DNA of 33,569 bases from Thermodesulfobacteriota bacterium (lineage in GTDB: Bacteria; Desulfobacterota; DSM-4660; Desulfatiglandales; Desulfatiglandaceae): contig JANQDY010000243.1 in the NCBI GenBank assembly GCA_028278625.1, forward strand, positions 1 through 33,569, written 5' to 3'. Below are positions 16,207 through 25,214 of this stretch, one piece after another. Every line of letters begins with the position of its first letter. Positions within the stretch are counted from its first letter, which is position 1. Below the pieces are notes generated by a model. It was not told where the DNA came from and made no database searches. It worked only from the letters and a program-made list of their open reading frames with translations. Made by a program: the position numbers and the translations under genes.

Positions 16207-16350
16207 ATGGTTGAGATCACTATTGTGGTAACTTTGGTGGGTTTGGCACTGGCTTTTGTGACCAAAAGCCTATACACTAAAGCAGGCGGTAGTTCCTCTT
16301 GCGGCTGTGAAGGAAAGGTATGCCAGAGAAAGAAAAAGAAGGTTATGTAA
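16207..16350 (+). CDS. FeoB-associated-type Cys-rich membrane peptide
   Basis: This 47-residue peptide starts MVEITIVVTLVGLALAFVTK, a single membrane helix, followed by a short tail with CGC (C32, C34), C39 and a run of lysines. That is the layout of the small FeoB-associated Cys-rich membrane protein family, normally encoded near ferrous iron transporters. A GGAAGG precedes the ATG. It overlaps the start of the TPR gene by 31 bases. No feoA or feoB is present in the window. The cysteines suggest metal delivery at the inner membrane, consistent with the DUF2318 and HMA proteins upstream. Confidence 0.72.
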   Translation: MVEITIVVTLVGLALAFVTKSLYTKAGGSSSCGCEGKVCQRKKKKVM

Positions 16351-16910
16351 AAAAAGAGACCATGATGGTGGTGGCGTTTGTGGCGCTTGTGGTGGGATTT
16401 CTGGGCGGCGTTCTATACGGTTCTTACAGGGCCGTTCCCGCCGGGAACGCACCCCCCGCTGATCATTTTCATGACTCCGCCGGCGAATCGTCCATGATCG
16501 GTGCATTGGTAAAAGAAACGGCACTTCATCCCGAAAACGTGGACGCCTGGGTCCAGCTGGGAAATCTTTATTTTGATGATAACCAGGTTGACAAAGCCAT
16601 AGAAGCATACCAGCGGTCTTTGGCACTTGATCCCAAAAATGCCAACGTGCTGACCGACTTAGGGGTGATGTACCGCCGCAAGGGTCTGCCCATGGAAGCC
16701 ATCAAGTCTTTTGATCGGGCCATAGCGGTAAATCAGCGCCAGGAGGCGGCCTATTTCAACAAGGGGGTCGTGTTTCTGCATGACCTCAAAGACCGGGACA
16801 AGGCCATTGGGGCTTGGGAACAACTCATTGAGATCAATCCCATGGCCCGGTTGCAGAGCGGCGAACTAGTGATGGATCTCATTAAAAATGTCAAGGAAAA
16901 CAAGCCGTGA
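16320..16910 (+). CDS. Membrane-anchored TPR protein
   Basis: The 196-residue protein has a charged start, a membrane helix at about 15-35 and, after a Pro/Gly/His linker, three tetratricopeptide repeats between about 73 and 175. The clearest repeats begin DAWVQLGNLYFDDNQVDKAIEAYQRSLALDP and NVLTDLGVMYRRKGLPMEAIKSFDRAI. The arrangement resembles the TPR part of NrfG/CcmH-type cytochrome c maturation proteins, but no other maturation gene is near. It is probably a periplasmic scaffold for the membrane proteins of the same operon. The start at 16320 has GAAGGAAAGGT just upstream and lies inside the Cys-rich peptide gene. Confidence 0.85.
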   Translation: MPEKEKEGYVKKETMMVVAFVALVVGFLGGVLYGSYRAVPAGNAPPADHFHDSAGESSMIGALVKETALHPENVDAWVQLGNLYFDDNQVDKAIEAYQRSLALDPKNANVLTDLGVMYRRKGLPMEAIKSFDRAIAVNQRQEAAYFNKGVVFLHDLKDRDKAIGAWEQLIEINPMARLQSGELVMDLIKNVKENKP

Positions 16911-16947
16911 AAGCGTGTCGTTTCCAAGGATGCATTGTCACATGCCC

Positions 16948-16972
16948 GGATCTTCCATTTCGATCCTTTTTT
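16948..16972 (+). terminator. Candidate terminator after the metal operon
   Basis: GGATC (16948-16952) and GATCC (16962-16966) form a 5-base stem with a 9-base loop, followed by six Ts. The stem is short, so termination may be weak. It lies 38 bases after the TPR stop codon. Confidence 0.4.
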
Positions 16973-16996
16973 CTCCTTGTTGAACGCTTTTGATTT

Positions 16997-18076
16997 TCAT
17001 CGGGCCGAATCATTTTTTTCAAACAATCGCATCATCAGCGGGATGTCTCCTTGTACCTTGTACTTCTGTTCCATGAACATCCGCTGCCCATCCAGTTTGC
17101 CGGTCATAATGTCCATCCACAGGTCAAAAGGCGTATCAATGGTGATATTGGAGTCTTCAAAGATTCCCTCAAAAGCGTCAACACGCCCCATCTGAATTCT
17201 GAAATAGCATGCCCCTTCTACCTCTCCTGAAAAATGGAACTGCAAAGCGACGGATTGTTCCCGGACGGCATTGGCATTGAGGCCATGGGGAAAAATGCGC
17301 AGGAAGGTTTCCATGGAGTCGGGTCTTGGCACCATTTTCTTTTGTTGAAACTCTTTCGGGGTGACCCCCTCGGCGATGCAGGTTTTCCAGAAGAGGTTGC
17401 CGGTCAGCGCAAAAGATTCGGCATCTTCCAGGGGTTGTCTAATTCTGGCCATGGTCTCGGGAGAGATGTTCAAATTTCTCACCAGTTCCACTCCGGCCTC
17501 TTCGGTGGCTCTAAGGACATCGTTCGACCGTTCCTTCACAAAGGGATTGCCCAGGCTTTCGGCAGCAGGCCGGTAGATTTCAGCCACCAGTGCCACATCA
17601 GGATGTCGTGTATGATTCAAATGGTAAGAAAGCGCTTCAAATTCCGATTCGTCGGGGAATCCGCACACGGAAAGCCACACCGCTTTGGGAATAGGGAACC
17701 TTAAAGGGTGAAAGATCTTTCCATCATCACCTTTTTCAAAAAAAGGCTGAATGGCCGGCAGTGTGCGCTCCATAAAGGTGCTCATGGCGCCGTTCATGGA
17801 GTGATAATAGAGGGGTGAGGCATAAATCACAAGATCAGATTCGAGCCATTTGGGAAAGATTTCTTCCGTCATATGGTCCTTGTGAAAGCAGCGGCCAGGG
17901 GTTTTTGTCCAACATGTAAAACAACCGATACAGCTCTTAATTCTCTTATCCTTCAGGTTTACCACTTCAACCTGTGCATCGGCGTGGCGCATGCCGCTGA
18001 CAAGGTGTGTCAGCATCAGTTCCGTCTTGCTTCGATCACCCGTGCGGGGGCTTGAATTGATGGCGAGAATATTCAT
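16997..18076 (-). CDS. Flavodoxin-fold oxidoreductase fused to SCP2-like domain
   Basis: The 359-residue protein starts with an NADPH-dependent FMN reductase/flavodoxin-like domain (about 1-190): MNILAINSSPRTGDRSKTEL for the phosphate loop and ASPLYYHSMNG near the flavin. A Cys cluster C49, C52, C55 and C63 (CIGCFTCW...GRC) is common in anaerobic iron-sulfur flavoproteins. Residues from about 275 to 355 look like an SCP2 sterol-carrier domain (ACYFRIQMGRVDAFEG, then DLWMDIMTGKLDGQRMFMEQKYKVQGD). The fusion may reduce a lipid-like or quinone substrate held by the SCP2 part. AGGAGG four bases before the ATG fixes the start. It is transcribed toward the TPR gene and appears to be a single-gene unit. 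Confidence 0.85.
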   Translation of the reverse strand: MNILAINSSPRTGDRSKTELMLTHLVSGMRHADAQVEVVNLKDKRIKSCIGCFTCWTKTPGRCFHKDHMTEEIFPKWLESDLVIYASPLYYHSMNGAMSTFMERTLPAIQPFFEKGDDGKIFHPLRFPIPKAVWLSVCGFPDESEFEALSYHLNHTRHPDVALVAEIYRPAAESLGNPFVKERSNDVLRATEEAGVELVRNLNISPETMARIRQPLEDAESFALTGNLFWKTCIAEGVTPKEFQQKKMVPRPDSMETFLRIFPHGLNANAVREQSVALQFHFSGEVEGACYFRIQMGRVDAFEGIFEDSNITIDTPFDLWMDIMTGKLDGQRMFMEQKYKVQGDIPLMMRLFEKNDSAR

Positions 18077-18541
18077 TCTTCCTCCTTTTTCATGGTTGAT
18101 TTACCTGTGATCCGAGGCCCTGTACGGACCCACCTTCCCATATTACAGGATAAACCTCTTTTAATGCACCAGAAAATTGTTCTTCCCAACAGCAATGACA
18201 ACCGATATGAGGGGCCATGGGCTCAGGTTTCCACGGCGAATTTGCTTTGGGGACATTTTTCTCTTGCATTTCATCATGTTATTGTTTATAAAGCCTGGCT
18301 ATTGTTGAAATTGGCTGTTTCTTAATTCAAACTGCGGTTTGGTTTACGCTTCATGCCAGTAAAATCAAAGGGTTGATCTGGACTTCCGAAAGCCCGGCTG
18401 TCTTGTTGCTTCTGTTGTTCCACCCGGCTAATTAGAAGCGATTTCGTTTATTTCGTGAAGGTCATTTAAGCGACACACATGAGGCATCTTGGGAAGTGAT
18501 GGTTTCACTTCAGATGCCTTATTTTCTTTGATGGTAATCTT
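18077..18541. other. 465-base intergenic stretch between two divergent genes
   Basis: It separates the flavodoxin/SCP2 gene (minus) from thrS (plus), so it must hold both promoters. I could not assign convincing -35/-10 pairs on either strand. Its right end contains the thrS leader hairpin listed separately. No tRNA, open frame with a ribosome site, or long repeat was found. Confidence 0.6.
18482..18519 (+). promoter_or_regulatory. Terminator-like leader hairpin before thrS
   Basis: AGGCATCT (18482-18489) pairs with AGATGCCT (18512-18519), and GAAGTGA (18493-18499) with TCACTTC (18505-18511), with a TGG bulge and TGGTT loop. The 15 base pairs are followed by TATTTTCTTT and lie 22 bases before the thrS ATG. 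It may be a transcription attenuator or translational operator of the operon. A terminator for an unseen upstream transcript is the alternative. Confidence 0.65.
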
Positions 18542-20455
18542 ATGAATGAGTTTTCCGTTAGTATAAGGGGCAAGGATATAGAGCGAATGGAAAGCGAGCC
18601 TCTTCCGGCTGCCGAGGCTATGGCGCATCTGAAAGTGGGCGGGTTGGACCGGGTGGCAGCCGTCAAGATCAACGGCATTCCCGCAGATCTTTCAACCCCA
18701 TTGGATGCAAATAGTGAGCTGGAACCCATTTATCTCCACTCGGAAGAGGGTTTGGAAATCCTTCGTCACAGCACTTCCCACGTAATGGCCATGGCCGTAA
18801 GAGAGCTCTTTCCCGGTGTCAAGGTGACCATCGGTCCCGCCGTGAAAGACGGTTTCTACTATGACTTTGATTACGAACGCCCTTTCAGAGAGGATGATCT
18901 TCCCTTGGTGGAAGAAAAGATGAATGAGATCATCCAGTCGGATATTCCCTTTGTAAGAAAAGAAATGACCGTTTCCGAAGCTCTGGCCTTTTTCAAGGCC
19001 CAGGGAGAGGATTACAAGGTAGAACTCATCGAAGACCTTGATGCGGAGACGGTTTCCCTGTACACCCAAGGGAGTTTCACGGACTTGTGTCGCGGGCCGC
19101 ACATCCCTTCCACCGGTATGATCAAGGCGTTTCATTTGATCAAAGTGGCCGGTGCCTACTGGCGGGGCGACGAACGCAGGCCCATGTTGAGCCGCATATA
19201 CGGAGTGGGGTTTTCCGACCAGAAGCAGTTAAAGAAGCATCTTCATATGCTGGAAGAGGCGCGAAAAAGGAACCATGTCAGGCTGGGGGCCCAGCTGGAA
19301 CTTTTCAGCACTTATGAAGAAGTGGGCGCCGGAATGGTGGTCTGGCATCCCAACGGTGCCATGCTGCGGCATCTTCTGGAGGAATTCGAGATTTCGGAGC
19401 ATCTCAAGCGTGGCTACCAACTGGCAAGAGGCCCCGAAGTTTTGAAGACCGAATTGTGGAAGAAATCCGGTCATTTCGACAACTACCGGGAAAACATGTA
19501 TTTTACGGAGATCGACGGCCAGTCCTACGGCATGAAACCCATGAACTGTCTGGCCCACATGTTGATTTACGGCTCCAAGATTAGAAGTTACCGTGATCTG
19601 CCCGTGCGCTATTTCGAATTGGGAACCGTCCACAGACATGAACGGTCAGGGGTTTTGCACGGCCTTTTCCGGGTTCGGGAATTTACCCAGGATGACGCTC
19701 ACATCCTTTGTACGCCCGAACAGCTCAATGACGAAATCAAGGGTGTTCTTGAATTCGTAAAGGAAGTGATGGGTATCTTTCACTTCGACTATGAACTGGA
19801 GATCAGTACGCGGCCGGAAAAATCCATCGGTTCCGATGAGGACTGGGATCTGGCCACCAAAGCACTTCAGAAAGCCATGGATGAGCTTCAATTGGCCTAT
19901 GAAATCAATGAAGGCGATGGCGCTTTCTATGGCCCCAAAATTGACGTCAAGCTTGAAGATGCCCTCGGTCGAAAATGGCAGTGTGCCACCATTCAGTGCG
20001 ACTTTACCCTTCCTGAGAAGTTCGACCTCACTTTTGTGGGTAAAGATGGCGCAAAACACCGCCCCGTGATGATTCACCGGGTGATACTGGGAGCCCTGGA
20101 ACGATTTATCGGTGTTTTGATTGAGCATTACGCCGGCGCGTTTCCCACATGGCTGGCCCCTGTGCAGGCCACTGTTCTGACGGTGACGGACCGTAATATC
20201 CCCTTTGGTGAAAAGGTGTTGGGAGAACTTCAGGCGGCGGGCATTCGGACCGGTACCGACTTCAGAAATGAAAAACTGGGTCTCAAAGTGAGGGAAGCCC
20301 AGGTAAAAAAGATACCTTATATGTTGATTATTGGGGATAAAGAATGCGATAATCAGGGTATCACCCCTAGGAAAAGGAATGGTCAAAATCTTTCTTTGAT
20401 GAGTACGAATGAATTCATTGACCTGATTACCGAAGAATGTAAACAGAGGAGGTAA
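18542..20455 (+). CDS. thrS: Threonyl-tRNA synthetase
   Basis: The 637-residue class II enzyme charges tRNA-Thr. It has an N-terminal TGS domain (about 1-65), an editing domain with the HxxxH-type motif in [11 protein letters not shown] and DLCRGPH, the catalytic core, and a C-terminal anticodon-binding domain (about 535-635). The zinc ligands are present at C336 (KPMNCLAHM), H387 (QDDAHI) and H512 (MIHRVILG), matching E. coli C334/H385/H511. Motif 2 reads [16 protein letters not shown]. The ribosome site is weak and the start is set by family length. The stop overlaps the infC start (TAATG), as expected in a coupled thrS-infC-rpmI-rplT operon. Confidence 0.98.
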   Translation: MNEFSVSIRGKDIERMESEPLPAAEAMAHLKVGGLDRVAAVKINGIPADLSTPLDANSELEPIYLHSEEGLEILRHSTSHVMAMAVRELFPGVKVTIGPAVKDGFYYDFDYERPFREDDLPLVEEKMNEIIQSDIPFVRKEMTVSEALAFFKAQGEDYKVELIEDLDAETVSLYTQGSFTDLCRGPHIPSTGMIKAFHLIKVAGAYWRGDERRPMLSRIYGVGFSDQKQLKKHLHMLEEARKRNHVRLGAQLELFSTYEEVGAGMVVWHPNGAMLRHLLEEFEISEHLKRGYQLARGPEVLKTELWKKSGHFDNYRENMYFTEIDGQSYGMKPMNCLAHMLIYGSKIRSYRDLPVRYFELGTVHRHERSGVLHGLFRVREFTQDDAHILCTPEQLNDEIKGVLEFVKEVMGIFHFDYELEISTRPEKSIGSDEDWDLATKALQKAMDELQLAYEINEGDGAFYGPKIDVKLEDALGRKWQCATIQCDFTLPEKFDLTFVGKDGAKHRPVMIHRVILGALERFIGVLIEHYAGAFPTWLAPVQATVLTVTDRNIPFGEKVLGELQAAGIRTGTDFRNEKLGLKVREAQVKKIPYMLIIGDKECDNQGITPRKRNGQNLSLMSTNEFIDLITEECKQRR

Positions 20456-20991
20456 TGGCAATAAGAAAGAAATCTGACGACGTGAGGGTCAACGAGAAGA
20501 TCCGTTCCAGAAAAGTGAGACTGATCTCCTCCGAAGGAGAGCAACTGGGAATTGTCACCATTGAGGAGGCCCTGAACGAGGCCAGGGATGAAGGATTGGA
20601 TCTGGTCGAGGTTGCTCCCAACTCAGATCCGCCGGTTTGCCGGGTCATGGACTACGGCAAATTCCGTTATGAGGCGAGCAAGAAGGTCCAGGAAGCACGC
20701 AAAAAATCTCGTGGCGGCCAAATGAAGGAGATCAAGCTTCGCCCCAACACACAGGATCACGACCTTGGGTTCAAGATGAAGAACCTCAAAAACTTTCTTG
20801 ATAAGAAACACCGAGTGAAAGTGAGCGTCTTTTTCCGCGGGCGGGAAATGGCGTTTATGCAAGCCGGTGAGGATCTTCTTAATCGGGTCGCTGATGAAGT
20901 CTCAGAGGTCGGAACCGTGGACCAGCCGCCTTCCAGGGAGGCCCGGAATCGAATGACCATGGTCATCGTTCCGAAACAGATGAATCAATAA
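20455..20991 (+). CDS. infC: Translation initiation factor IF-3
   Basis: The 178-residue protein has the two IF-3 domains: the N-domain (about 10-80; [49 protein letters not shown]) and the C-domain (about 90-175; [20 protein letters not shown] and [11 protein letters not shown]). It binds the 30S subunit and selects initiator tRNA and start codon. AGAGGAGGT lies just before the start. The start codon is ATG, not the rare AUU that lets enterobacterial infC be autoregulated, so that control is absent here. The start overlaps the last base of thrS. Confidence 0.98.
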   Translation: MAIRKKSDDVRVNEKIRSRKVRLISSEGEQLGIVTIEEALNEARDEGLDLVEVAPNSDPPVCRVMDYGKFRYEASKKVQEARKKSRGGQMKEIKLRPNTQDHDLGFKMKNLKNFLDKKHRVKVSVFFRGREMAFMQAGEDLLNRVADEVSEVGTVDQPPSREARNRMTMVIVPKQMNQ

Positions 20992-21023
20992 GACCCTTCA
21001 GTCGGTTTGCAGTCACCGTTATT

Positions 21024-21055
21024 ATCTTTATTGCTTCATTTCCCAGAATAAAGAT
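21024..21055 (+). promoter_or_regulatory. Inverted repeat in the infC-rpmI gap, candidate ribosomal-protein leader
   Basis: ATCTTTATT (21024-21032) and AATAAAGAT (21047-21055) form a perfect 9-base inverted repeat around a 14-base loop, 58 bases before the rpmI ATG. In many bacteria L20 binds an RNA structure in this position and represses rpmI-rplT. I cannot show that this hairpin is the L20 site. Confidence 0.5.
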
Positions 21056-21113
21056 GTGGAGGATGGCTGTTTTTTCTTGTGGGCCTTATCTAAACCAGCA
21101 GTGGAGGACAGTA

Positions 21114-21311
21114 ATGCCAAAAATGAAAACCAACCGCGGAGCTGCCAAACGTTTTAAAACCAGCGGCTCCGGAAAGATCGTGAGAAACAAGGCTTTTTCA
21201 AGCCATATCCTGACCAAGAAAACGACAAAAAGAAAGCGGAATCTTCGAAAGTCCAGCATCCTGGACTCGGCAAATCTGAGAGGTGTTAAACGAATGATTC
21301 CCTATGGGTAG
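21114..21311 (+). CDS. rpmI: 50S ribosomal protein L35
   Basis: The 65-residue basic protein begins [28 protein letters not shown], the standard L35 sequence, and ends RMIPYG. The start is the ATG at 21114 with GTGGAGGACA upstream, not the upstream ATGs in the same frame. It lies 44 bases before rplT and is part of the infC operon. Confidence 0.98.
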   Translation: MPKMKTNRGAAKRFKTSGSGKIVRNKAFSSHILTKKTTKRKRNLRKSSILDSANLRGVKRMIPYG

Positions 21312-21355
21312 TGACTGCCCGAATCTTAATTGCAAGTGAGTGAGAGGTTTTTTTT

Positions 21356-21700
21356 ATGCCAAGGGTAAAAAGAGGCTTTAAAGCCAGAAGAAGAAGAAAG
21401 AAAGTATTGAAGGCGGCGAAGGGGTACCGTGGCGGCCACAGCAAGCAGTACAGGACGGCCGAAACGGCCGTGCTTCGGGCCGGAATGTATGAATACCGTG
21501 ACCGCAGGGTCCGCAAACGTGATTTTCGAAGGCTCTGGATTGTCAGGATCAATGCGGCTGCCAGGGCTCACGGACTTTCCTACAGTCGATTGATGAGTGC
21601 CCTTAAAGATGCCGGTATTGTTCTTGATCGAAAAATACTTGCCGATATGGCGGTCAATGATCCGGCGGGATTCGCCCGCCTGGCGGCCGTGGCTTCCTAA
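21356..21700 (+). CDS. rplT: 50S ribosomal protein L20
   Basis: The 114-residue protein begins [35 protein letters not shown] and has the usual [18 protein letters not shown] and [14 protein letters not shown] segments. L20 is needed for early assembly of the 50S subunit and often represses its own operon. A GAGAGG lies nine bases before the ATG. The pheS gene starts about 23 bases downstream. Confidence 0.98.
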   Translation: MPRVKRGFKARRRRKKVLKAAKGYRGGHSKQYRTAETAVLRAGMYEYRDRRVRKRDFRRLWIVRINAAARAHGLSYSRLMSALKDAGIVLDRKILADMAVNDPAGFARLAAVAS

Positions 21701-21723
21701 AGCGAGTGTCGGTGACCAATCCC

Positions 21724-22731
21724 ATGAAAGAAAAGCTTCTGGAGCTGAAAAAACGGGCGGAAAATGAACTGAATGCCATTGGTGGCCTGTCTGATTTGGA
21801 ACCCTTCAGGATAAAATACCTGGGTAAGAAGGGGGCGCTGACCACCATCATGAAAAGCCTGGGAACCCTCAGCCGCGAAGAACGACCCCAAGCCGGCAAA
21901 CTGGCCAATCGGATCAAAACAGACCTTTCCCGCCGGTTCGAGGAGACCAAGGCATCCCTTGAAACCGGAAAGGGCGAGGACACCCCGTCGGTTGACGTGA
22001 CCCTGCCGGGCAGGGAACCCCTTTACGGCCACCTCCATCCCATCACTTCGGTCATAAAAGAGGTATGCCTCATTTTTTCGCGGATGGGTTTCCAGGTGGT
22101 CAAAGGTCCCAATGTGGAGTTGGACTACTATAATTTCGAAGCCCTGAACCTGCCCAGGGACCATCCGGCCAGGGATATGCAGGACACCTTCTACATATCC
22201 GAAAACGTGGTTTTGAGAACCCACACCTCCCCCGTTCAGGTGCGTGTCATGGAAACCCGAAAGCCGCCGGTCAGCGTTATTGCCCCGGGGAAAGTCTACC
22301 GACGTGATTCGGATGTTTCCCATACCCCCATGTTCCACCAGGTGGAAGGGCTTCTGGTGGACAGGAATATTTCCTTTGGTGAATTAAAGGGAACGCTCAC
22401 CAGTTTTGTGCATCAAATGTTCGGAAGCGACACCTCTCTCCGCTTTAGACCCAGTTTTTTCCCTTTTACCGAGCCAAGTGCGGAGGTGGATATTCGTTGT
22501 GTCATCTGCGGCGGAGAAGGGTGTCGGACCTGTTCCCAGACGGGATGGCTGGAAATACTGGGTTCCGGCATGGTCGATCCGGAAGTGTACGGTTTTGTCG
22601 ATTATGATCCTGAGGCGTACAGCGGTTTTGCCTTCGGCATAGGGATGGAGAGAATCGCCATGCTGAGGTATGGGATCGATGACATTCAGCTTTTCTTCAA
22701 AAATGATATGCGGTTTTTAAGTCAATTCTGA
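21724..22731 (+). CDS. pheS: Phenylalanyl-tRNA synthetase alpha subunit
   Basis: The 335-residue subunit has an N-terminal coiled coil (about 1-80), then the class II catalytic core with motif 2 ([12 protein letters not shown]) and [35 protein letters not shown] segment is a common Cys-rich feature of bacterial PheS. The last motif reads [21 protein letters not shown]. The ATG at 21724 is chosen because [16 protein letters not shown] matches the family start; GTG at 21706 would add six residues and no start has a strong ribosome site. With PheT it forms the alpha2beta2 enzyme that charges tRNA-Phe. Confidence 0.95.
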   Translation: MKEKLLELKKRAENELNAIGGLSDLEPFRIKYLGKKGALTTIMKSLGTLSREERPQAGKLANRIKTDLSRRFEETKASLETGKGEDTPSVDVTLPGREPLYGHLHPITSVIKEVCLIFSRMGFQVVKGPNVELDYYNFEALNLPRDHPARDMQDTFYISENVVLRTHTSPVQVRVMETRKPPVSVIAPGKVYRRDSDVSHTPMFHQVEGLLVDRNISFGELKGTLTSFVHQMFGSDTSLRFRPSFFPFTEPSAEVDIRCVICGGEGCRTCSQTGWLEILGSGMVDPEVYGFVDYDPEAYSGFAFGIGMERIAMLRYGIDDIQLFFKNDMRFLSQF

Positions 22732-22788
22732 AGCGTTTGACCGTGCTTTACATCAACATCCAGCATAACGGCTGATAGAGTATAATCC

Positions 22789-25209
22789 ATGAAGGTAAGT
22801 TTAAACTGGCTGAAAGAATACGTTGATATTGACCTTTCTCCTGATGAGCTCAGCCATGTCCTGACCATGGCGGGGCTGGAAGTGGAAGGTGTCGAAGTGG
22901 TGGGGGAGAATCTTCATCATATCCCGGCGTCAAGGATTTTGGAAGTCCGTCCTCATCCCAACGCCGATCGGTTGTCCCTTTGTCAGGTTGATACGGGTGC
23001 TGATACCGTGCAGGTGGTTTGCGGGGCACCCAATGCCGCGGAAGGGGTCTTGGCGCCACTGATTTTTCCCGGCACAACGCTTCCGGACGGCAGAAAAATG
23101 AAAGAAAGCCGCATTCGAGGCGAGATTTCAAAAGGGATGCTCATGGCGGAAGATGAACTGGGACTGACGGATGATCATACCGGCATCATGGTGCTTCCGG
23201 ATGCCGCAAGCCCCGGAACACCGATCTCCTCCCTGCTTCACTTTCCCGACTGGGTCTTTGACGTGAGTATTACACCCAACAGGCCGGACTGCACCAATGT
23301 TCTGGGTATTGCCAGGGAAATCGCCGCCAACACCGGAAAATCCCTCAAGCCTTTAGACTACCCTGTAGATGAAAAAGGGCCTCATGTGGAGGGATTGACG
23401 GATGTCAAGATTTTTGATCCCCAAGGGTGCCCCCGTTATGCGGCGGCGGTTGTTCAGGATGTCTCATTTCGGCCCACCCCTTTCTGGATGCGTTACCGTC
23501 TCTTTCAATCAGGGGTCCGGAGTATCAGCAATCTGGTGGATGTGAGCAACTACGTGATGCTTGAAGTGGGACAGCCGCTACATGCCTTTGACTATGACAG
23601 ATTGAGTGAAAACCGAATTGAGGTTCGGCGCGCAAACGAAGGTGAGACGTTTACGACACTGGACGGGGTGGAGCGTGCCCTTGTCCCGGAAAACCTGCTC
23701 ATCTGTGACGGCCGTAAACCGGTCGCCCTGGCGGGCATTATGGGCGGATTGAATTCCGAAATCTGTGAGACCACCCGGAATATCCTGGTGGAAAGCGCCT
23801 TTTTTGATCCCGTCACCATTCGACGAGGCTCCAAAATGCTGGGGCTTTCCACGGAGGCCTCCTATCGATTTGAAAGAGGGGCTGACATTGGCGGTGTCAC
23901 AACCGCTCTTAAACGGGCCGTCCATCTCATCAATCAGCTGGCGGGCGGCATAACCGCCAAAGGCGTTGTGGACAATTATCCCGAACCCTTTACGGCTTCA
24001 CCTATTTCTTTCCGGCCGGAAAAGGCCAACGCCTTACTGGGGACTTCCATACCCGGAAGTGCCATGAAAGACTATTTTGACGCCCTTGAAATGGAGACAG
24101 AGGAAGGGGATCTCGACAATGCCTTCTCGGTGATACCCCCAACCTTCAGGGTCGATATCAAGCGGGAAGTGGACCTGGCGGAAGAAGTTGCAAGGCTCCA
24201 CGGGTTTGATAATATCCCCGTCATTTCACCCAGGATCGCGCCCTCGGAAGTGTCTGAATCTCCCGACCTTTTGCTGCGGGACAAAGTCCGGACCCTGATG
24301 ACCGGTTTCGGATTTTCAGAAATAATCACCTACAGCTTTGTTTCACCCGATTCCGTGGATGCCCTGCTGACAGGAGAGGCACCGAGCCCCCTTAAGGATT
24401 TCACCCACATCATGAACCCCCTGACCGTGGATCAGTCCGTCTTGAGAACCTCTTTGATCCCCGGGCTCATGGAGACGGCCAAGTACAATATTCTCCATGA
24501 AATAGCAGACCTTAAACTCTTTGAATGGGGAAAAGTCTTTTTTAACAGAGAAGACGATTTACAGCCATTGGAAAGAATCAATTTGGCCGGTATTATGGTG
24601 GGCGTGCGCCATCAAAAATCCTGGTACAACGAGGAAAGGCCCGTTGATTTTTATGACGCTACGGGCACATTGACGGCACTTTTGAAGAATTTGGGTGTCA
24701 GGGATTTCCGGTTCATTCGCCATAAAGACCTTCCGGGATACGAACCGGATATCTCCTCCGGGATTTATTGTGATGACATACGTATCGGACGGGTCGGTTA
24801 CGCCTCGGAACCATTGATGGAAGCCTACGAACTCAAAAGGGACCATGTCTGCCTTTTTGAAATCGATGTGAGGGCCCTTTTGAATGCGCTGCCCGAAAAA
24901 AGGACATTTGCTCCCTACGGGAAGTTTCCCTCGGTTCACCGGGATCTTTCCGTGGTATTGGATAAAGGTGTGGAATGCAGTACCATCATGGGTATCATAA
25001 AGGAAAAAGGGGGCGATCTTCTAGAGTCCGTAGACGTATTTGACCTCTATGAGGGGGAACGGATCGATCAATCAAAAAAGGCCATGTCCTTTAAAATTAC
25101 TTTCAGATCCCATGAAAGTACCCTTGATGGGGATGTGGTGAATCGCCGATATGAGGCAATTGTGAAAAGGATTGGGCAGAAGACGGGAGGCAAACTGAGG
25201 GAGGGCTGA
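22789..25209 (+). CDS. pheT: Phenylalanyl-tRNA synthetase beta subunit
   Basis: The 806-residue protein has the full bacterial PheT order: a tRNA-binding EMAP-like domain (about 40-150; VRPHPNADRLSLCQVD), the B3/B4 editing domain (about 210-390; ISNLVDVSNYVMLEVGQPLHAFDYD), a B5 domain (about 405-475), the inactive synthetase-like core (about 490-690) and the C-terminal FDX-ACB anticodon-binding domain (about 710-803; YGKFPSVHRDLSVVLD). Length is normal. The gap from pheS is 57 bases and the next gene starts five bases after its stop. Confidence 0.98.
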   Translation: MKVSLNWLKEYVDIDLSPDELSHVLTMAGLEVEGVEVVGENLHHIPASRILEVRPHPNADRLSLCQVDTGADTVQVVCGAPNAAEGVLAPLIFPGTTLPDGRKMKESRIRGEISKGMLMAEDELGLTDDHTGIMVLPDAASPGTPISSLLHFPDWVFDVSITPNRPDCTNVLGIAREIAANTGKSLKPLDYPVDEKGPHVEGLTDVKIFDPQGCPRYAAAVVQDVSFRPTPFWMRYRLFQSGVRSISNLVDVSNYVMLEVGQPLHAFDYDRLSENRIEVRRANEGETFTTLDGVERALVPENLLICDGRKPVALAGIMGGLNSEICETTRNILVESAFFDPVTIRRGSKMLGLSTEASYRFERGADIGGVTTALKRAVHLINQLAGGITAKGVVDNYPEPFTASPISFRPEKANALLGTSIPGSAMKDYFDALEMETEEGDLDNAFSVIPPTFRVDIKREVDLAEEVARLHGFDNIPVISPRIAPSEVSESPDLLLRDKVRTLMTGFGFSEIITYSFVSPDSVDALLTGEAPSPLKDFTHIMNPLTVDQSVLRTSLIPGLMETAKYNILHEIADLKLFEWGKVFFNREDDLQPLERINLAGIMVGVRHQKSWYNEERPVDFYDATGTLTALLKNLGVRDFRFIRHKDLPGYEPDISSGIYCDDIRIGRVGYASEPLMEAYELKRDHVCLFEIDVRALLNALPEKRTFAPYGKFPSVHRDLSVVLDKGVECSTIMGIIKEKGGDLLESVDVFDLYEGERIDQSKKAMSFKITFRSHESTLDGDVVNRRYEAIVKRIGQKTGGKLREG

Positions 25210-25214
25210 TAAGA

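Noticed and set aside
18360..18541. T-box riboswitch ahead of thrS
   Set aside because: I found no T-box consensus or stem I-like elements; only the single long hairpin is present.
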